DNA of 64,000 bases from Adiantum capillus-veneris (GCA_014529385.2 CM043959.1:6762966-6826965), one strand, 5' to 3'; numbered from the stretch's first letter, positions 1 to 12,585 are shown. Notes: a model not told the origin generated them from the sequence alone. Numbers and translations are program-made.

Positions 1-436
1 CCACTCCTGGAAGTTGGTGCCGTCTGGAAGCCTCTGTCCTCACACACCCACACACCTCTTGGCTCGTGCATTGTAGGCAATCGTATTGTTCCAAGTTTTT
101 GGTATGTAGGCTGTGTAGAGCTTATGTCGCTATTTAGAAGTTACGTTGGTCTTCTATTATTTTGGAGTGAGGATGAGGGTACACTGTATCACAATGTATG
201 CCAAGGTTTTGTGGATGCTTGAGATGTTTTCTAATTTAGTAGCCATAAGCTTTTGTGATAATGTGGATATTTTTAGTAGAGCATTATAGATTGTGTTAGC
301 TAATCAGAGGTATGTTCTCTTTATTTTTGCTTCATTCAAGTTCATTTTCATTTCTTGATTGAATATGGATCTGATTGTATCATATCTGTGGATGACTACC
401 ATAATTCCATAACTTACATTTCACATTGGGTGATTT
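1..436. other. unrecognised AT-rich flank
   Basis: I see no open frame, RNA gene or repeat family that I can name here. Recognisable PPR-like sequence begins at about 437, where the first 'aagtaagggtgtctcccta' word appears. Confidence 0.5.
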
Positions 437-1179
437 TTGAGCGTATACGAAGTAAGGGTGTCTCCCTAGATACAATCACATGAGCTATAGGCTGTTTTCA
501 GCTAATGTGAAGAGAGGGTGTCTCTCTAGATGCATGTTGTCTCATGGAGTGCACCGATTGCGGGATATACCCAACAGGGTCAAGGCCAAGAAGCTTTGGG
601 TTTTTTTCAATAGATGCGAAGTGAGGGTGTCTCTCCAGATGCAATCACATACACTTGCACCCTGAAGGCATGTAGCATTACAGAAGATGCTTATATGGAA
701 AAAAGAATGCATTGGTTGTAGAATATGCCCAACTTGTTTAGGGCAAAATAGCTCTGGGTGTTTTTGAGCGGATATGAAGCAAGGGTGTCTCTCCAGATGC
801 AATCACATATGCTCTAGGTTGTTTTCAGCTAATGCGAAGGGAGGGTGTTTCTCTAGATGCGTGTCGTCTCATGGAGTGCACCAATTGCAGGATATACCCA
901 ACAAGGTCAAGGCCAAGAAGCTCTAGGCTGTTTTTGACGGATGCGAAGCGAGGGTGTCTCTCTAGATCAATCGCATACGCTTGCATCTTAAAGCCTTGGG
1001 CTGTTTTTGATGGATGCAAAGCGAGGGTGTCTTACCATACGCTTGGAAAAGAAGCTCTGTGTTGTTTTTGACGGATGCAAAGCGAGGGTGTCCCTCCAAA
1101 TGAACTAAGTCTGGGCTATGTCGAGACCTCCTTGCTGGTGGCAGATGCGAAGCGAGGGTGTCTCTCCAGATGCAATCAC

Positions 1180-1500
1180 ATATGCTTGCATCTTGAAGGC
1201 AAGGGTCCGAGTAAGGAAGGTCTCGGTTGTTTTCAGCTGATACAGAGAAAGGGCATCTCTCCAAATGCAATCACGTACACTTGCATCTTAAAGGCATGTG
1301 GCATTACACAAGATGCTGATATGGGCAAAAGAATTCATTATGATATTGTTAGGAATTTCGAGGCTGAAAGAAAACCTCGTGCTTTTGGCACTGCCTTGGT
1401 CACCATGTATGTCAGATGTGGCGCACTTCATAAATCACAAAAAGTGCTTGAGGAGCTTCCTGTTCGGGATGTTGTTTCTTGGAGTGCACTAATTGCGTAA
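1180..1500 (+). pseudogene. best-preserved PPR segment of the array
   Basis: An open stretch of about 105 codons encodes, in order, a P/L-type motif (IQRKGISPNAITYTCILKAC), a helix pair starting ITQDADMGKRIH, an L/S-type motif with GTALVTMYVRCGAL, and VLEELPVRDVVSWSALIA before a TAA at 1498-1500. It is the only copy in the window that keeps the 31 codons between KRIH and KSQKVLEEL. The six later copies of the module lack them. It therefore looks closest to the ancestral gene. It has no start of its own and is not a functional gene. Confidence 0.8.
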
Positions 1501-1890
1501 TATGCCCAATAGGGTCAGGTTCTTGAAGCTTCGGGCAGAGTTCAATGAGGGTGTCTCTCTATATGCTTCGCCAAGAAGCTTTGGGCTGTATTCGGCAGAT
1601 GCAAAGCGAGGATGTCTCTCTACATGCAATGACATATGCTCTGGGTTGTTTTTGGTGGATGAGAAGCGAGTGTGTCTCTCGAGATGCAATGTTGTTTCAA
1701 GGAGTGCATTGCTTGCAGGATATGTCTATGGTTGAGGATTCTCATCTATGGTTCTATGTTTGTGTCCTACATTTTGCATATATCAAATATTAGTGTGGCT
1801 TCTCAGTGTTTGAAGGGTAACACGTGTGAGGGTCGGTTTCAGGATAGATTGTTTGAGTGTGGGTGGATGGATACCAAAGCGAAGTATCTT

Positions 1891-2110
1891 GCGAAGCAAG
1901 GGTGTCTCTCGAGATGTAATCACATACGCTTGCATCTTGAATCTTTGGGCTGTTTTGGCCGGATGCGAAGCGAGGGTGTCTCTCCAAATGTAATCTTATA
2001 CGCTTGCATCTTGAATCTCTGGGCTATTTTGGGCGAGTGCAAAGTAAGGGTGTCTCTCCAGATGCAATCGCATATCCTCTTTGCTGTTTTCAGCTGATGC
2101 GAAGCGAGTG
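1891..2110 (+). repeat. 74-bp tandem PPR-derived units, cluster 1
   Basis: The word gcgaagc or gcaaag recurs at 1891, 1965 and 2039, exactly 74 bp apart. Each unit begins with the 'gcgaagcgagggtgtctctc' core and ends with a 'gcttgcatcttgaatct...tgttttgg' tail. 74 is not a multiple of three, so each unit moves the reading frame by one. Confidence 0.9.
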
Positions 2111-3647
2111 CATTGATTGCAAGATACGTTCAATAGGGTTAGGTGAGGAACAGAGAGGTATTTTTAGCAGATGCAAAGAGAGGGCATCTCTCCAAATGCA
2201 ATGATGTACACTTTCACCTTGAAGGCATGTGGCATTACACAAGATGCTGATATGAGCAAAAGATTGCATAAGGCACAAAAAGTACTTGAGGAGCTTCATG
2301 TTTGGGATGTAGTCTCTTAAAATGCATTGATTTGAGGATATGCCAACTTGTTTAGGAGCTCTGGGCGTTTTTGAGCGGATGCGAAGCGAGAGTGTCTCTC
2401 CAGATGCAAACACATACGCTCTAGGTTGTTTTTAGCTGATGCGAAGGGAGTGTGTCTCTATAGATGCATGTTGTCTCATGGAGTCCACCGATTGCGAAAT
2501 ATGCCCAATATGGTCAGGTTCAAGAAGCTTTGGGCTATTTTCGATGTGTGCAAAGCAAGGGGGTCTCTCTGGATGCAATCACATACGCTTGCATCATGAC
2601 TCTTTGGGTTGTTTTGGGCGGGTGCAAAGCGAGGGTGTTTCTCCATACGCTTGGCCAAGAAGCTTTGTGCTGTTTTCGACGGATGCAAAGCGACGGTGTC
2701 TCTCCAGATGCAATCACATATGCTCTCAGCTATTTTTAGATGATGCCAAGTGAGATTATGTTGTCTCAAGTAGTGCATTGATTGCAGGATATGTTCAATA
2801 GAGTCAGGTCAAGAAAAGAGAGGTATTTTCAACAGATGCAAAGAGAAGGCATCTCTCCAAATGCAATGATGTAGACTTGGCTCTTGAAGGCATATGGCAG
2901 TACACAAGATGCTGATATGTGCAAAAGAATTCATCAAGCACAAAAAGTGCTTGAGGAGCTTTGTGTCTAGGATGTCGTCTGTGCAACATGGCTCTGGGCG
3001 TTTTTCAATGGATGTGAAGCAAGGGTGTCTCTCCAAATGCAATCACATACAATCTGGGCTGTTTTCAGTTGATGCAAAGCAAAGGTGTCTCCTCAAATGC
3101 ATGTTGTTTCATGGAGTGCACTCATGGCGGGATATGCCCAACAGGGTCAGGGTAAAGAAGGTTTGGGATGTTTTTGGCGGATGCGAAGTGAGGGTGTCTC
3201 TCTAGATGCAATCACATACGCTCGCATCTTCAAGCTATGGGCTGTTTTGGGCAGATGCAAAGCGAGGGTGTCTCTCCATATGCAATCACATATGTTTGCA
3301 TCTTGAAGTTATTGGCTATGTTTGATGAGGGATCAGGGTTTCTTTCCATACGCTTGGCCAAGGATGTTTTGGCAGATGCAAAGCGAGGGTGTCTCTCCAA
3401 ATGCAATCACATATGCTCTCGGCTATTTCCAGTGAATATGAAGCAAGTGTGTCTCTTGAGATACAATGTTGTCTCAAGGAGTGCATTGGTTGCAGGATAT
3501 GTCTATGGTTGTGTGTATGTGTCCTATATTTTGCATATATCAAATATCAGCGTGGCTTTTTAGCGTTTGAAGGGTAACATGTGTGAGGGTCGGTTTGAGG
3601 ATGAATTTTTTGAGTGTGGGTGGATGAATACCAAAGTGAAGTATCTT

Positions 3648-3860
3648 GCGAAGCGAGGGTGTCTCTTCAGATGTAATGACATACGCGTGCATCTTGAATC
3701 TTTTGGTTGTTTTGGGCGGATGCGAAGCGAGGGTGTCTCTCCAGACGTAATTACATACGCTTGCATCTTGAATCTCTACGCTGTTTTGGGTTGATGCAAA
3801 GCGAGGGTGTCTCTCCAGATGCAATCGCATATGATTTTTGTTGTTTTTAGCTGATGCGCA
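3648..3860 (+). repeat. 74-bp tandem PPR-derived units, cluster 2
   Basis: The same core starts at 3648, 3722 and 3796, again exactly 74 bp apart. The cluster follows the same 'gcatatatcaaatat' segment as cluster 1, so it is the paralogous position in the next higher-order repeat. Confidence 0.9.
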
Positions 3861-5446
3861 AGGAGTGCATTGATTGCAAGATACGTTCAATAGGGTCAGG
3901 TCTGGAGTAGAGAGGTATTTTTAGCAGATGCAAAGAGAGGGCATCTCTCCAAATGAAATGATGTCCACTTGCACCTTGAAGGCATGTGGCATTACACAAG
4001 ATGCTGTTGTGAGCAAAAGATTTCATAAAGCACAAAAAGTGCTTGAGGAGCTTCGTGTTTGGGATGTTGTCTCTTGGAATGCATTGATTGCAGGATATGC
4101 CCAACTTGGTTAGGGCCAAGGAGCTCTAGGCGTTTTTGAGCGGATGCGAAGCGAGTATGTCTCTCCAGATGCAAACACATACACGCTAGGTTATTTTTAG
4201 CTGATGCAAAGGGAGTGTGTCTCTCCAGATGCATGTTGGTTCATGAAGTGCACCAATTGCGAAATATACCCAGTAGGGTCAGGTTCAAGAAGCTTTGGGT
4301 GATTTTCGACGGATGCAAAGCGAGGGTATCTCTCCAGATGCAATCACATACGCTTGCATCATGAATCTTTGGGTTGTTTTGGGCTGGTGCAAAGCGAGGG
4401 TGTTTCTCCATACGCTTGGCTGAGAAGCTCTGTGCTGTTTTTGACGAATGCAAAGAGAGCGTGTCTCTCCAGATGCAATCACATATGCTCTCGGATGTTT
4501 TCAGCTGATGCGAAGCGAGTTTATGTTGTCTCAAGTAGTGCATTGATTGCAGGATATGTTCAATAGAGTCGGGTCAGGAAGAGAGATGTATTTTCAGCAG
4601 ATGCAAAGAGAGGGCATCTCTCCAAATGCAATGATGTAGACTTACACCTTGAAGGCATATGGTAGTACACAAGATGCTAATATGGGCAAAAGAATTCATA
4701 AAGCACAAAAAGTGCTTGAGGAGCTTTGTGTTTGGGATGTCGTCTCTTGGAATGCACTGATTGCAAGATATGCACAACATGGTTAGGGCCAAGGAGCTCT
4801 AGGAGTTTTTCAGTGGATGCGAAGTGAGGGTGTCTCTCCAAATGCAATCACATACAATCTGGGTTGTTTTCAGTTGATGCAAAGCACAGGTGTCTCCTCA
4901 AATGCATGTTGTCTCATGGAGTGTACCTATTGCGGGATATGCCCAACAAGGTCAGGGTCAAGAAGGTCTGGGCTGTTTTTGGCGGATACGAAGTGAGGGT
5001 GTCTCTCTAGATGCAATCACATACACTTGCATCTTCAAGCTATGGGTTGTTTTGGGCAGATGCAAAGCGAGGGTGTCTCTTCAGATGCAATCACATATGC
5101 TTGCATCTTGAAGTTATGGGCTATGTTAGATGAGGGTGTCTCTTCATACGCTTGGCCAAGGATGTCTTTGGCAGATGCAAAGCAAGGGTGTCTCTCCAAA
5201 TGCAATCACATATGCTCTGGGCTATTTCTGGTGAATTTGAATCAAGTGTGTCTCTTGAGATGCAATGTTGTCACAAGGCGTGCATTGGTTGCAGGATATG
5301 TCTATGGTTGTGTGTATGTTTCCTACATTTTGCATATATCAAATATCAGCATGGCTTCTCAGTGTTTGAGTGGTAACATGTGTGAGGGTCAGTTTGTGGA
5401 TAGATTGATTGAGTGTGGGCAGATGAATACCAAAGCGAAGTAGCTT

Positions 5447-5665
5447 GCGAAGCGAGGGTGTCTCTCTAGATGTAATCACATACGCTTGCATCTTGAATCT
5501 TAGGGCTGTTTTGGGTGGATGCGAAGCGAGGGTGTCTCTCCAGATGTCATCACATACGCTTGCATCTTGAATCTCTGGGTTGTTTTGGGCGGATGCAAAG
5601 CGAGGGTGACTCTCCAGATGCAATCGCATATGCTCTTCGTTGTTTTCAGTTGATGCAAAACGAGT
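5447..5665 (+). repeat. 74-bp tandem PPR-derived units, cluster 3
   Basis: The core starts at 5447, 5521 and 5595, with a period of exactly 74 bp. A closely similar cluster follows at 5874, 5948 and 6022. The two clusters lie about 427 bp apart, which shows an extra local duplication of the whole block in this copy of the higher-order repeat. Confidence 0.9.
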
Positions 5666-5873
5666 GCATTGATGTGTCTCTTCAGATGCAATGTTGTCTC
5701 AAGGAGTGCATTGGTTGCAGGATATGTCTATGGTTTGTGTGTATGTTTCCTACATTTTGCATATATCAAATATCACCATGGCTTCTCAGTGTTTGAATGG
5801 TAACATGTGTGAGGGTCAATTTGTGGATGGATTGATTGAGTGTGGGTCGATGAATACCAAAGCGAAATAGCTT

Positions 5874-6090
5874 GCAAAGCGAGGGTGTCTCTCTAGATGT
5901 AATCACATACGCTTGCATCTTGAATCTTTGGGCTGTTTTGGGTGGATGCGAAGCGAGGGTGTCTCTCCAGATGTAATCACATACGCTTGCATCTTGAATC
6001 TCTAGGCTGTTTTGGGCGGATGCAAAGCGAGGGTGTCTCTTCAAGTGCAATCGCATATGCTCTTCGCTGTTTTCAGTTGATGCGAAACAA
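5874..6090 (+). repeat. 74-bp tandem PPR-derived units, cluster 4
   Basis: The core starts at 5874, 5948 and 6022 with a 74-bp period. It is a duplicate of the block at 5447-5665, including the upstream 'gcatatatcaaatat' segment. Confidence 0.9.
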
Positions 6091-6862
6091 GTGCATTGAT
6101 TGCAGGATATGTTCAGTAGGTTCAGGTCAGGAACAGAGAGGTATTTTTAGCATATGCAAAGAGAGGGCATCTCTCCAAATGCAATGATGTACACTTGCAC
6201 CTTGAAGGCATGTGGTATTACACAAGATGCTGATATGAGCAAAAGATTGCATAAGGCACAAAAAGTGCTTGCAGAGCTTCATGTTTGGGATGTCGTCTCT
6301 TAAAATGCATTGATTGTAGCTCTAGGAGTTTTTGAGCGGATGCGAAGCGAGGATGTCTCTCTAGATGTAAACACATACTCTCTAGGTTTTTTTTAGCTGA
6401 TGCGAAGGGAGTGTGTCTCTCCAGATGCATGTTGTCTCATGGAGTGCACCGATTGCGAAATATGCCCAATATGGTCATTTTCAAGAAGCTTTGGGCTATT
6501 TTCGTTGGGTGCAAAGCGAGAGTGTCTCTCCAGATGCAATCACATATGCTTGCACCATGAATCTTTGGGTTGTTTTGGGTCGGTGCAAAGCGAGGTGTTT
6601 CTCCATGGCCAAGAAGCTCTGTGCTGTTTTCGGCGGATGCGAAGTGAGGTTATGTTATCTCAAGTAGTGCATTGATTGCAGGATATGTTGAACATAGTCA
6701 GGTCAAAAAGAGAGAGGTATTTTCAGCAGACGCAAAGAGAGGGCATCTCTCCAAATGCAATGATGTTGACTTGCACCTTGAAGGCATATGGCAGTACACA
6801 AGATCTTGATATGGGTGAAAGAATTCATAAAGCACAAAAAGTGCTTGAGGATCTTTGTGTCT

Positions 6863-6892
6863 GGGTCAAAGCATGGTTTGGTGGTACAAAAA
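6863..6892 (+). repeat. left terminal inverted repeat
   Basis: These 30 bp begin GGGTCAAAGCATGG and contain TTTGGTGGTAC. They are the reverse complement of 18764-18793, with one mismatch at the fifth base (C versus G). The direct repeat GTCT precedes them at 6859-6862. Confidence 0.9.
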
Positions 6893-7315
<423 letters not shown>

Positions 7316-10300
7316 ATGGATAGTAGCGCAGGAGATTACTGTCTTGGTGATGCTCAGGACCTTTATTTCGATGACATAGAAGGTGATGCTCAGGACCTCT
7401 CTTTCAACGAGGTAGAAGGTGATGCATAGCTCCTCTCTATCGACGAGATGGAAGGTGACGCACAGTTCCTCTCTTTTGACGAGGTACAAGGTGTCCCAAG
7501 CAATGTTCAGCAGATGCACATCAATTCCATTAGCATTAGTATTCCAGCCGATAATCAGGCTTTTCTTCGTGATTATTGGGCTGCAAAGAAACACGCACAG
7601 AGAAGCAAGGAAAGACATTCTACATCTGCTCTTGGATTACGGGAAGCCAGGTCAAGAAAGAACATTTTTGCAGTGGTGGCTCGATGTTGGCACAAGAAAA
7701 CAGTATGGATTGCAAAGAATGAGCAGAAGGAAATATTCCGACAACTCCTGGACCACCAAACATTTTCCTTGTTGCAACCATCAAATTTCAGCAAAGTCAA
7801 AGACACTGTTGTATCGGGTGTGCGCAACACTTTGACTCAAATCAAGGTCCCTCATTCAGCAAGTGAACTTTTTGTAAAGAGAAGCTCTTTGGCAATGATT
7901 CTGAACAATAGTACAAACTCACAATCAATAAACCAATCCAGAATGGCTAGTATGTTGGGGATCCATCGAAGGAATATAGCTGCAGCAAGCTCACGGCTAG
8001 AGAATAAAGATGAAGATGAAGTGTTTCCATTGGGTGCTTGTGAGAGACAATTGCCACGAGGAACCGTTATTACCAATGAAACAAGAGATTTGGTATATGC
8101 CTTTTGGACATCAGAGAGCAGAGTTTCACCCAACAAGAAAGACATATGCAAGATGAGAATTGGAAGGAAAAGTGTCGTCAAACATCCTATACATCTACTC
8201 AACGAATCTCAGGTACCAACAACTCCTAGTAATTGTACATCTTGTTTGGTGCTACTTAAGGCTTATTTGGTCTAGACAGTACCAAATTTGGTAGTCTGCT
8301 ATATGGCAGAGGGTGTTTACAGTACCAAAGACTATCCAAAAGTGCCAAATCCTAGCTATCGACTGCCAAAGCCTATCCATAGAGTTTAAAACCCTCTCTA
8401 TAGAGTACCAAAACCTAATTATCTAGTACCAATGCCTATGTATGGAGAACCAAAAGTCTATTTACAGAGTACCAAACTTAACGAATACCACCAAAGCCTC
8501 TCTGTAGAGTACCAAATCCTATCACTATAGGACCAGGATCTATTTACAGGGTACCCCACACTTCTGATAGTACGAAAGCCTATATGTAGAGCACCAAATC
8601 ATGTCTATCGAGTACCAAAGGCTATCTATGGAGTACCAAAGCAGAGTACCAAATCCGGTGTATCTAGTACCAAAGCATATGTATGGAGTACCAAAGCAGA
8701 TTTGTAGAGTACCAAATCCGGTATATCGAGTACAAAATCCTAGCTATCGAGTGCCAAAGCCTATCCATAGAGTTTCAAACCCTCTCGATAGAGTACCAAT
8801 ACCTATTTATCCAGTACCAATGCCTATGTATAGAGAACCAAAAACTATTTACAGAGTACCAAATTCTATCTGTAGAGTACCAAAGCCTATCACTATAGGA
8901 CCAAAGTCTATTTACAGGGTACCCCACACTTCTGATAGTACCAAAGCCTATATGTAGAGTACCAAATACTGTCTATCGAGTACCAAAGGCTATCTATAAA
9001 GTACCAAAGCACATATGTAGGGTACCAAATCCAGTATATCGAGTAGCAAAGCCTATCTATGGAGTACCAACTTAGATCTGTAGAGTACCAAATCCGGTAT
9101 ATCGAGTACCAAATCCTAGCGATCGAGTGCCAAAGCCTATCCATAGAGTTTCAAATCCTCTCGACAGAGTACCAAAACCTATTTATCCAGTACCAATGCC
9201 TATGTATAGAGAACCAAAGTCTATTTACAGAGTACCAAACTCATCGGATACCACCAAAGACTATCTATAGAGTACCAAATCCGCTCTGAAGAGTACCAGA
9301 TCCGATCTGTAGAGTACCAAAGCCTACCACTTTAGGACCAAAGTCTATTTACAGGGTACCCCACACTTCTGATAGTACCAAAGCCTATATGTAGAGTACC
9401 AAACTCATCGGATACCACCAAAGACTATCTGTAGAGTACCAAAGCCTACCACTATAGGACCAAAGTATATTTACAGGGTACCCCACACTTCTGATAGTAC
9501 CAAAGCCTATATGTAGAGTACCAAATAATATCTATAGAGTACCAAAGCCTACCGACAGTACCAGATCTATGGTACCATATTTGGAACTTTTTGGTACTGT
9601 TGAACTTGGGTGCACGTCTGTCCACTATTACAGTACCAAATTTGGTACTTTTGGGTACTGTTGAACTTGGGTGCACGTCTGTCCACTATTATAGTACCAT
9701 ATTTGGAATTGTCGAAAGCCAGTTTTGGCACTACTGCAGTAGTGAAATTTTACCAGTACCATGATGTTGGTTTTTTTCTGAATCGTTTTGTTTTTGTGCC
9801 ATAGGTTGAGCTGTACCAAAGATTCAAGAAGGCTCACCCAACAGTGGTAGTGTCTCTTAGATGCTTCGAGGAATTGAAGCCATACTTTGTATGGAAGTTG
9901 AAGGACAGAAATACTTGCTGCTGTGTGGTTCATGTGCAGTTGCTATATTTCAAAGAGGCCCTTAATCAAATGCGGCAGAACAAATTCGGGCACCACAAGA
10001 AAGGTCACCTTTTCACTTGCTCCGTTTGCTGCAGAGGTGATGAGAGAGGAACATGTTTTGCAAACCAAGCAGTGTGTCAGCACATCACCGTTATGTGGGA
10101 ATCCATCATGTGCCCAAAGCCTCCAAATTGTGAATACCATGCAAAGAAATGCTTGATGGGGGACTGCTCACAATGTGGAGTACGGAGGTTGACATTTTGT
10201 CCCGATGGAGTGAGAAGAAGAGAAAGGACTTGATTGTGCAACGGATGAAAAGTGGGACTTTTCTTAGCCTATTTTCAGCCCATCTGATAGGCTTCATCAG

Positions 10301-11592
10301 GCACAACTTTGTCTTCCGCTAGCAAGCCCAACAATTCAAGGACTGTTTGCAGAATTCTCCTAGCAACGTTGTAGTATCTATTATTGACTTTGCGGAGAAT
10401 TATTCCTTTAAAGTTCAGAATGAAATTCAGTCAATGCATTGGTGGTCTACCCAAGTCACAATACTTGTATACATCACTTATTTAAGAAATGCAGCAGGTG
10501 GTACACAGAAGACGCTACACTTCTACGTATCGGATGACAAGCAGCATGACACATTGTTTGTACAACATTGTTTCTTGCTGCATGACAAGTGGCTGAAAGA
10601 ACGAGGACATTCTCAACAACAACATTGGGTTTGGTCAGATGGTGCTGCTTCACAATTCAAGGCCCGTAGACCTTACTATTTTGTGGCCAGGTACTATTAA
10701 ATGACAGGCTTGCACATGATGCATAACTTCTCTGCATCCGGCCATGGAAAATGAACATGATGGGGCAGGGACAGTCATCAAGAGAACTTTGACGCATGAG
10801 GAATTGAAACCAGATGGCTGGCGTATGAAGTGTACAGCCGATGTTGTCAACTTTTTGAAAGAAACTCTTCAACCAAGAGAACAGTCTCAGAGGTGTCATA
10901 CGCAAAGAGTCTTTTGGCTTATTGGAACGAATGAAGTGCATCGCAATCTGCAATGGGACTGTGAGTGCATCGTTGGCTCCCGCTCATTTCATTGTGCTAA
11001 TGGCTATTCACAGGATAACCGCACCGCCATACGCTTTCGATCACTTTCATGCTTTTGTGATCCGTGTATGCGTGGGTTGTGGAGAAGATGCAGGAACAGA
11101 ATGCACATTGAAGAATGGAAATATGTTTGCATCAAACCCTTGCCAGAGTCCGGGGATACAATCAGGGATGACGAATCCGATGACGAGGAGGAGGGTGGAG
11201 ATTCAACATCGATTCCGATGAGCCAAGTGTCCAACCTGCCACTATATGAAGGATGCCCTGAAATGTTAAGTGGCATGCTGTCCATAGGGGATAATTTTGC
11301 AGTAAAAGCAGCTAAGGCAAATGAAGACTTCTACATTATCAAATGCACAGAAGTATTGTACCAAACGGTGAAAGCACAAAAGGATAAGTGGCATAACAAA
11401 ATTGTTAGAGGAGGGAAGGTTGTTGAAGGCTTTTTTTATGGCCAAGTTGAAGGAAAAGCTGATACATACCAGCTATTGGATCACACATCTCCGGTAATGA
11501 TCTACTCACATCTTGTTAGGGCCATACGTTTCCCGATGGAGCCTATTGCAGGATCCCTAGGTCAAATTTTACAATACAAGTTTGTCTACTGA
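7316..11592 (+). pseudogene. decayed DDE transposase gene (Sola-like)
   Basis: Exon 1 (7316-8212) opens with four 12-residue acidic repeats (GDAQDLxFxExE), the third broken by TAG at 7427-7429. It continues with a basic region containing an HTH-like MLGIHRRNIAAASSR. A 1592-bp intron (8213-9804, GT...AG, phase 0) follows. Exon 2 starts VELYQRFKKAHP, then LKDRNTCCC and a Cys/His-rich zinc-binding region ending near 10200. The catalytic-looking blocks are IIDFAENY (Asp codon 10386-10388), YVSDDKQHDT (about 10533), WSDGAASQFK (10638) and GHGK/EHDGAG (about 10740-10765), then a Cys-rich tail (SLSCFCDPC). Lesions are TAG at 10320-10322, TAA at 10698-10700 and a frameshift near 10752. Conserved blocks on both sides of each lesion identify it as a formerly functional transposase. 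The superfamily name is tentative. Confidence 0.75.
8213..9804 (+). repeat. GTACCAAA-rich intronic minisatellite field
   Basis: This is the first transposase intron (GT at 8213, AG at 9803-9804). It is almost wholly made of short units of the form (g)agtaccaaagcctatctat or agtaccaaatcc. A longer block, 'acagggtaccccacacttct', recurs at 8546, 8914, 9351 and 9472. From 9592 the motif changes to a longer unit reading 'tactgttgaacttgggtgca' followed by 'gtccactattacagtaccaa', present twice. Confidence 0.85.
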
Positions 11593-11879
11593 AGTATATG
11601 AGAGGATATACAATAGCATGCCATATCATGATGATGAGAGTGACGAAGGTGCATCCATGTTACTTGAGGGCAATGAGAAGCCTTGATTGAACAACTGAAT
11701 CCGGTAGTCAATAGTGCCAAATCTGGTAGTCAACAGTACCAAGTGTATTCCGCACTATGTGCTTTTTAGTGACTGAGTCAACTTGATTTTTTGGCCCTGA
11801 GCTTTATCTGTTCTCTCTATCTAGTTCTGTGTTGGTATGTTACCTTTCATTACATTACTATTTTAGTTGTCCTCACTAT

Positions 11880-12265
11880 ATGTGCATTTGGTACATTTTG
11901 GTATTGTTGAACTTGGGTGCTTCTCTGTCCACTATTACAGTACCAAATTTGGTACTCTTTGGTACTGTTGAACTTGGGTGCACGTCTGTCCACTATTACA
12001 GTACCAAATTGGAACTGCTTGAACTTGCTGTATCACTTATGGTTTACTTTATTGCTCTATCTGGTTTTGTGTTGGTATGTTACCTTTCATTACATTACTG
12101 TTTCAGTTGTCCTCACTATATCTCTACTTTTTGGTACTGTTGAACTTGGGTGCACGTCGGTCCACTATTACAGTACCAAATTTGGTACTTTTTGGTACTG
12201 TGTTGAACTTGGGTTTACTCCTGTCCACTATTATAGTACCAAATTTGGAACAATTTGGTACTCCC
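11880..12265 (+). repeat. 48-55 bp GTACCAAATTTGGTAC-containing repeats
   Basis: Four imperfect copies have the form: 'tggtactgttgaacttggg', then 'cacgtctgtccactatta', then the palindromic core GTACCAAATTTGGTAC. The same unit occurs at 9592-9710 (+) and 14290-14390 (-). Repeated palindrome-bearing units are candidate transposase binding sites, but that is inference. Confidence 0.8.
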
Positions 12266-12585
12266 GTGAACTTGCTGTATCACTTATGGTTTACTTTATT
12301 TCTTGGTATTTTTCAGTTTGTCTATTCGTATTTGATACGACCACCTTAAGCAATGTCTAGAACTACGTTGATAACATGAAAGGTATGCCAAACATAGATG
12401 CTATCTGCCTCAAAAATTAAAATGTTGGGCAACCTGGTTAGCTCCAAGAGGTTTCAACAGAATTAGTCAGAGGTTTCAACAGTAGAGATCAAGATACCAA
12501 GACAGTCTGAACAAGAGAAGTGGTTTTCCATTATGTATAGTATTGGGTTACAAAATTCCACTTTTTACATGATTATGGAAATTTG

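Larger units (their letters stand above)
437..6862 (+). pseudogene. decayed PPR repeat array, left part
   Basis: This is a long run of degenerate pentatricopeptide-repeat coding sequence, all on the plus strand. Recurring fragments read like (M/Q)(R/Q)SEGVSPDAITYACILK and like VLEELxVWDVVSWNALIAGYAQ. These are typical of PLS-class PPR proteins, which bind organellar RNA base by base. The longest open stretch is only about 140 codons. Most units change frame, because the local repeat is 74 bp rather than the 105 bp of a 35-residue PPR motif. No mitochondrial or plastid targeting sequence, start codon or DYW domain is visible. It is best read as a dead PPR gene expanded by tandem and segmental duplication. 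It is broken at 6862 by a transposon and resumes at 18794. Confidence 0.85.

Noticed and set aside
1891-6090. Regularly spaced direct repeats that might suggest a CRISPR array
   Set aside because: The repeats are head-to-tail with no unique spacers, derive from a PPR motif, and the DNA is clearly eukaryotic.
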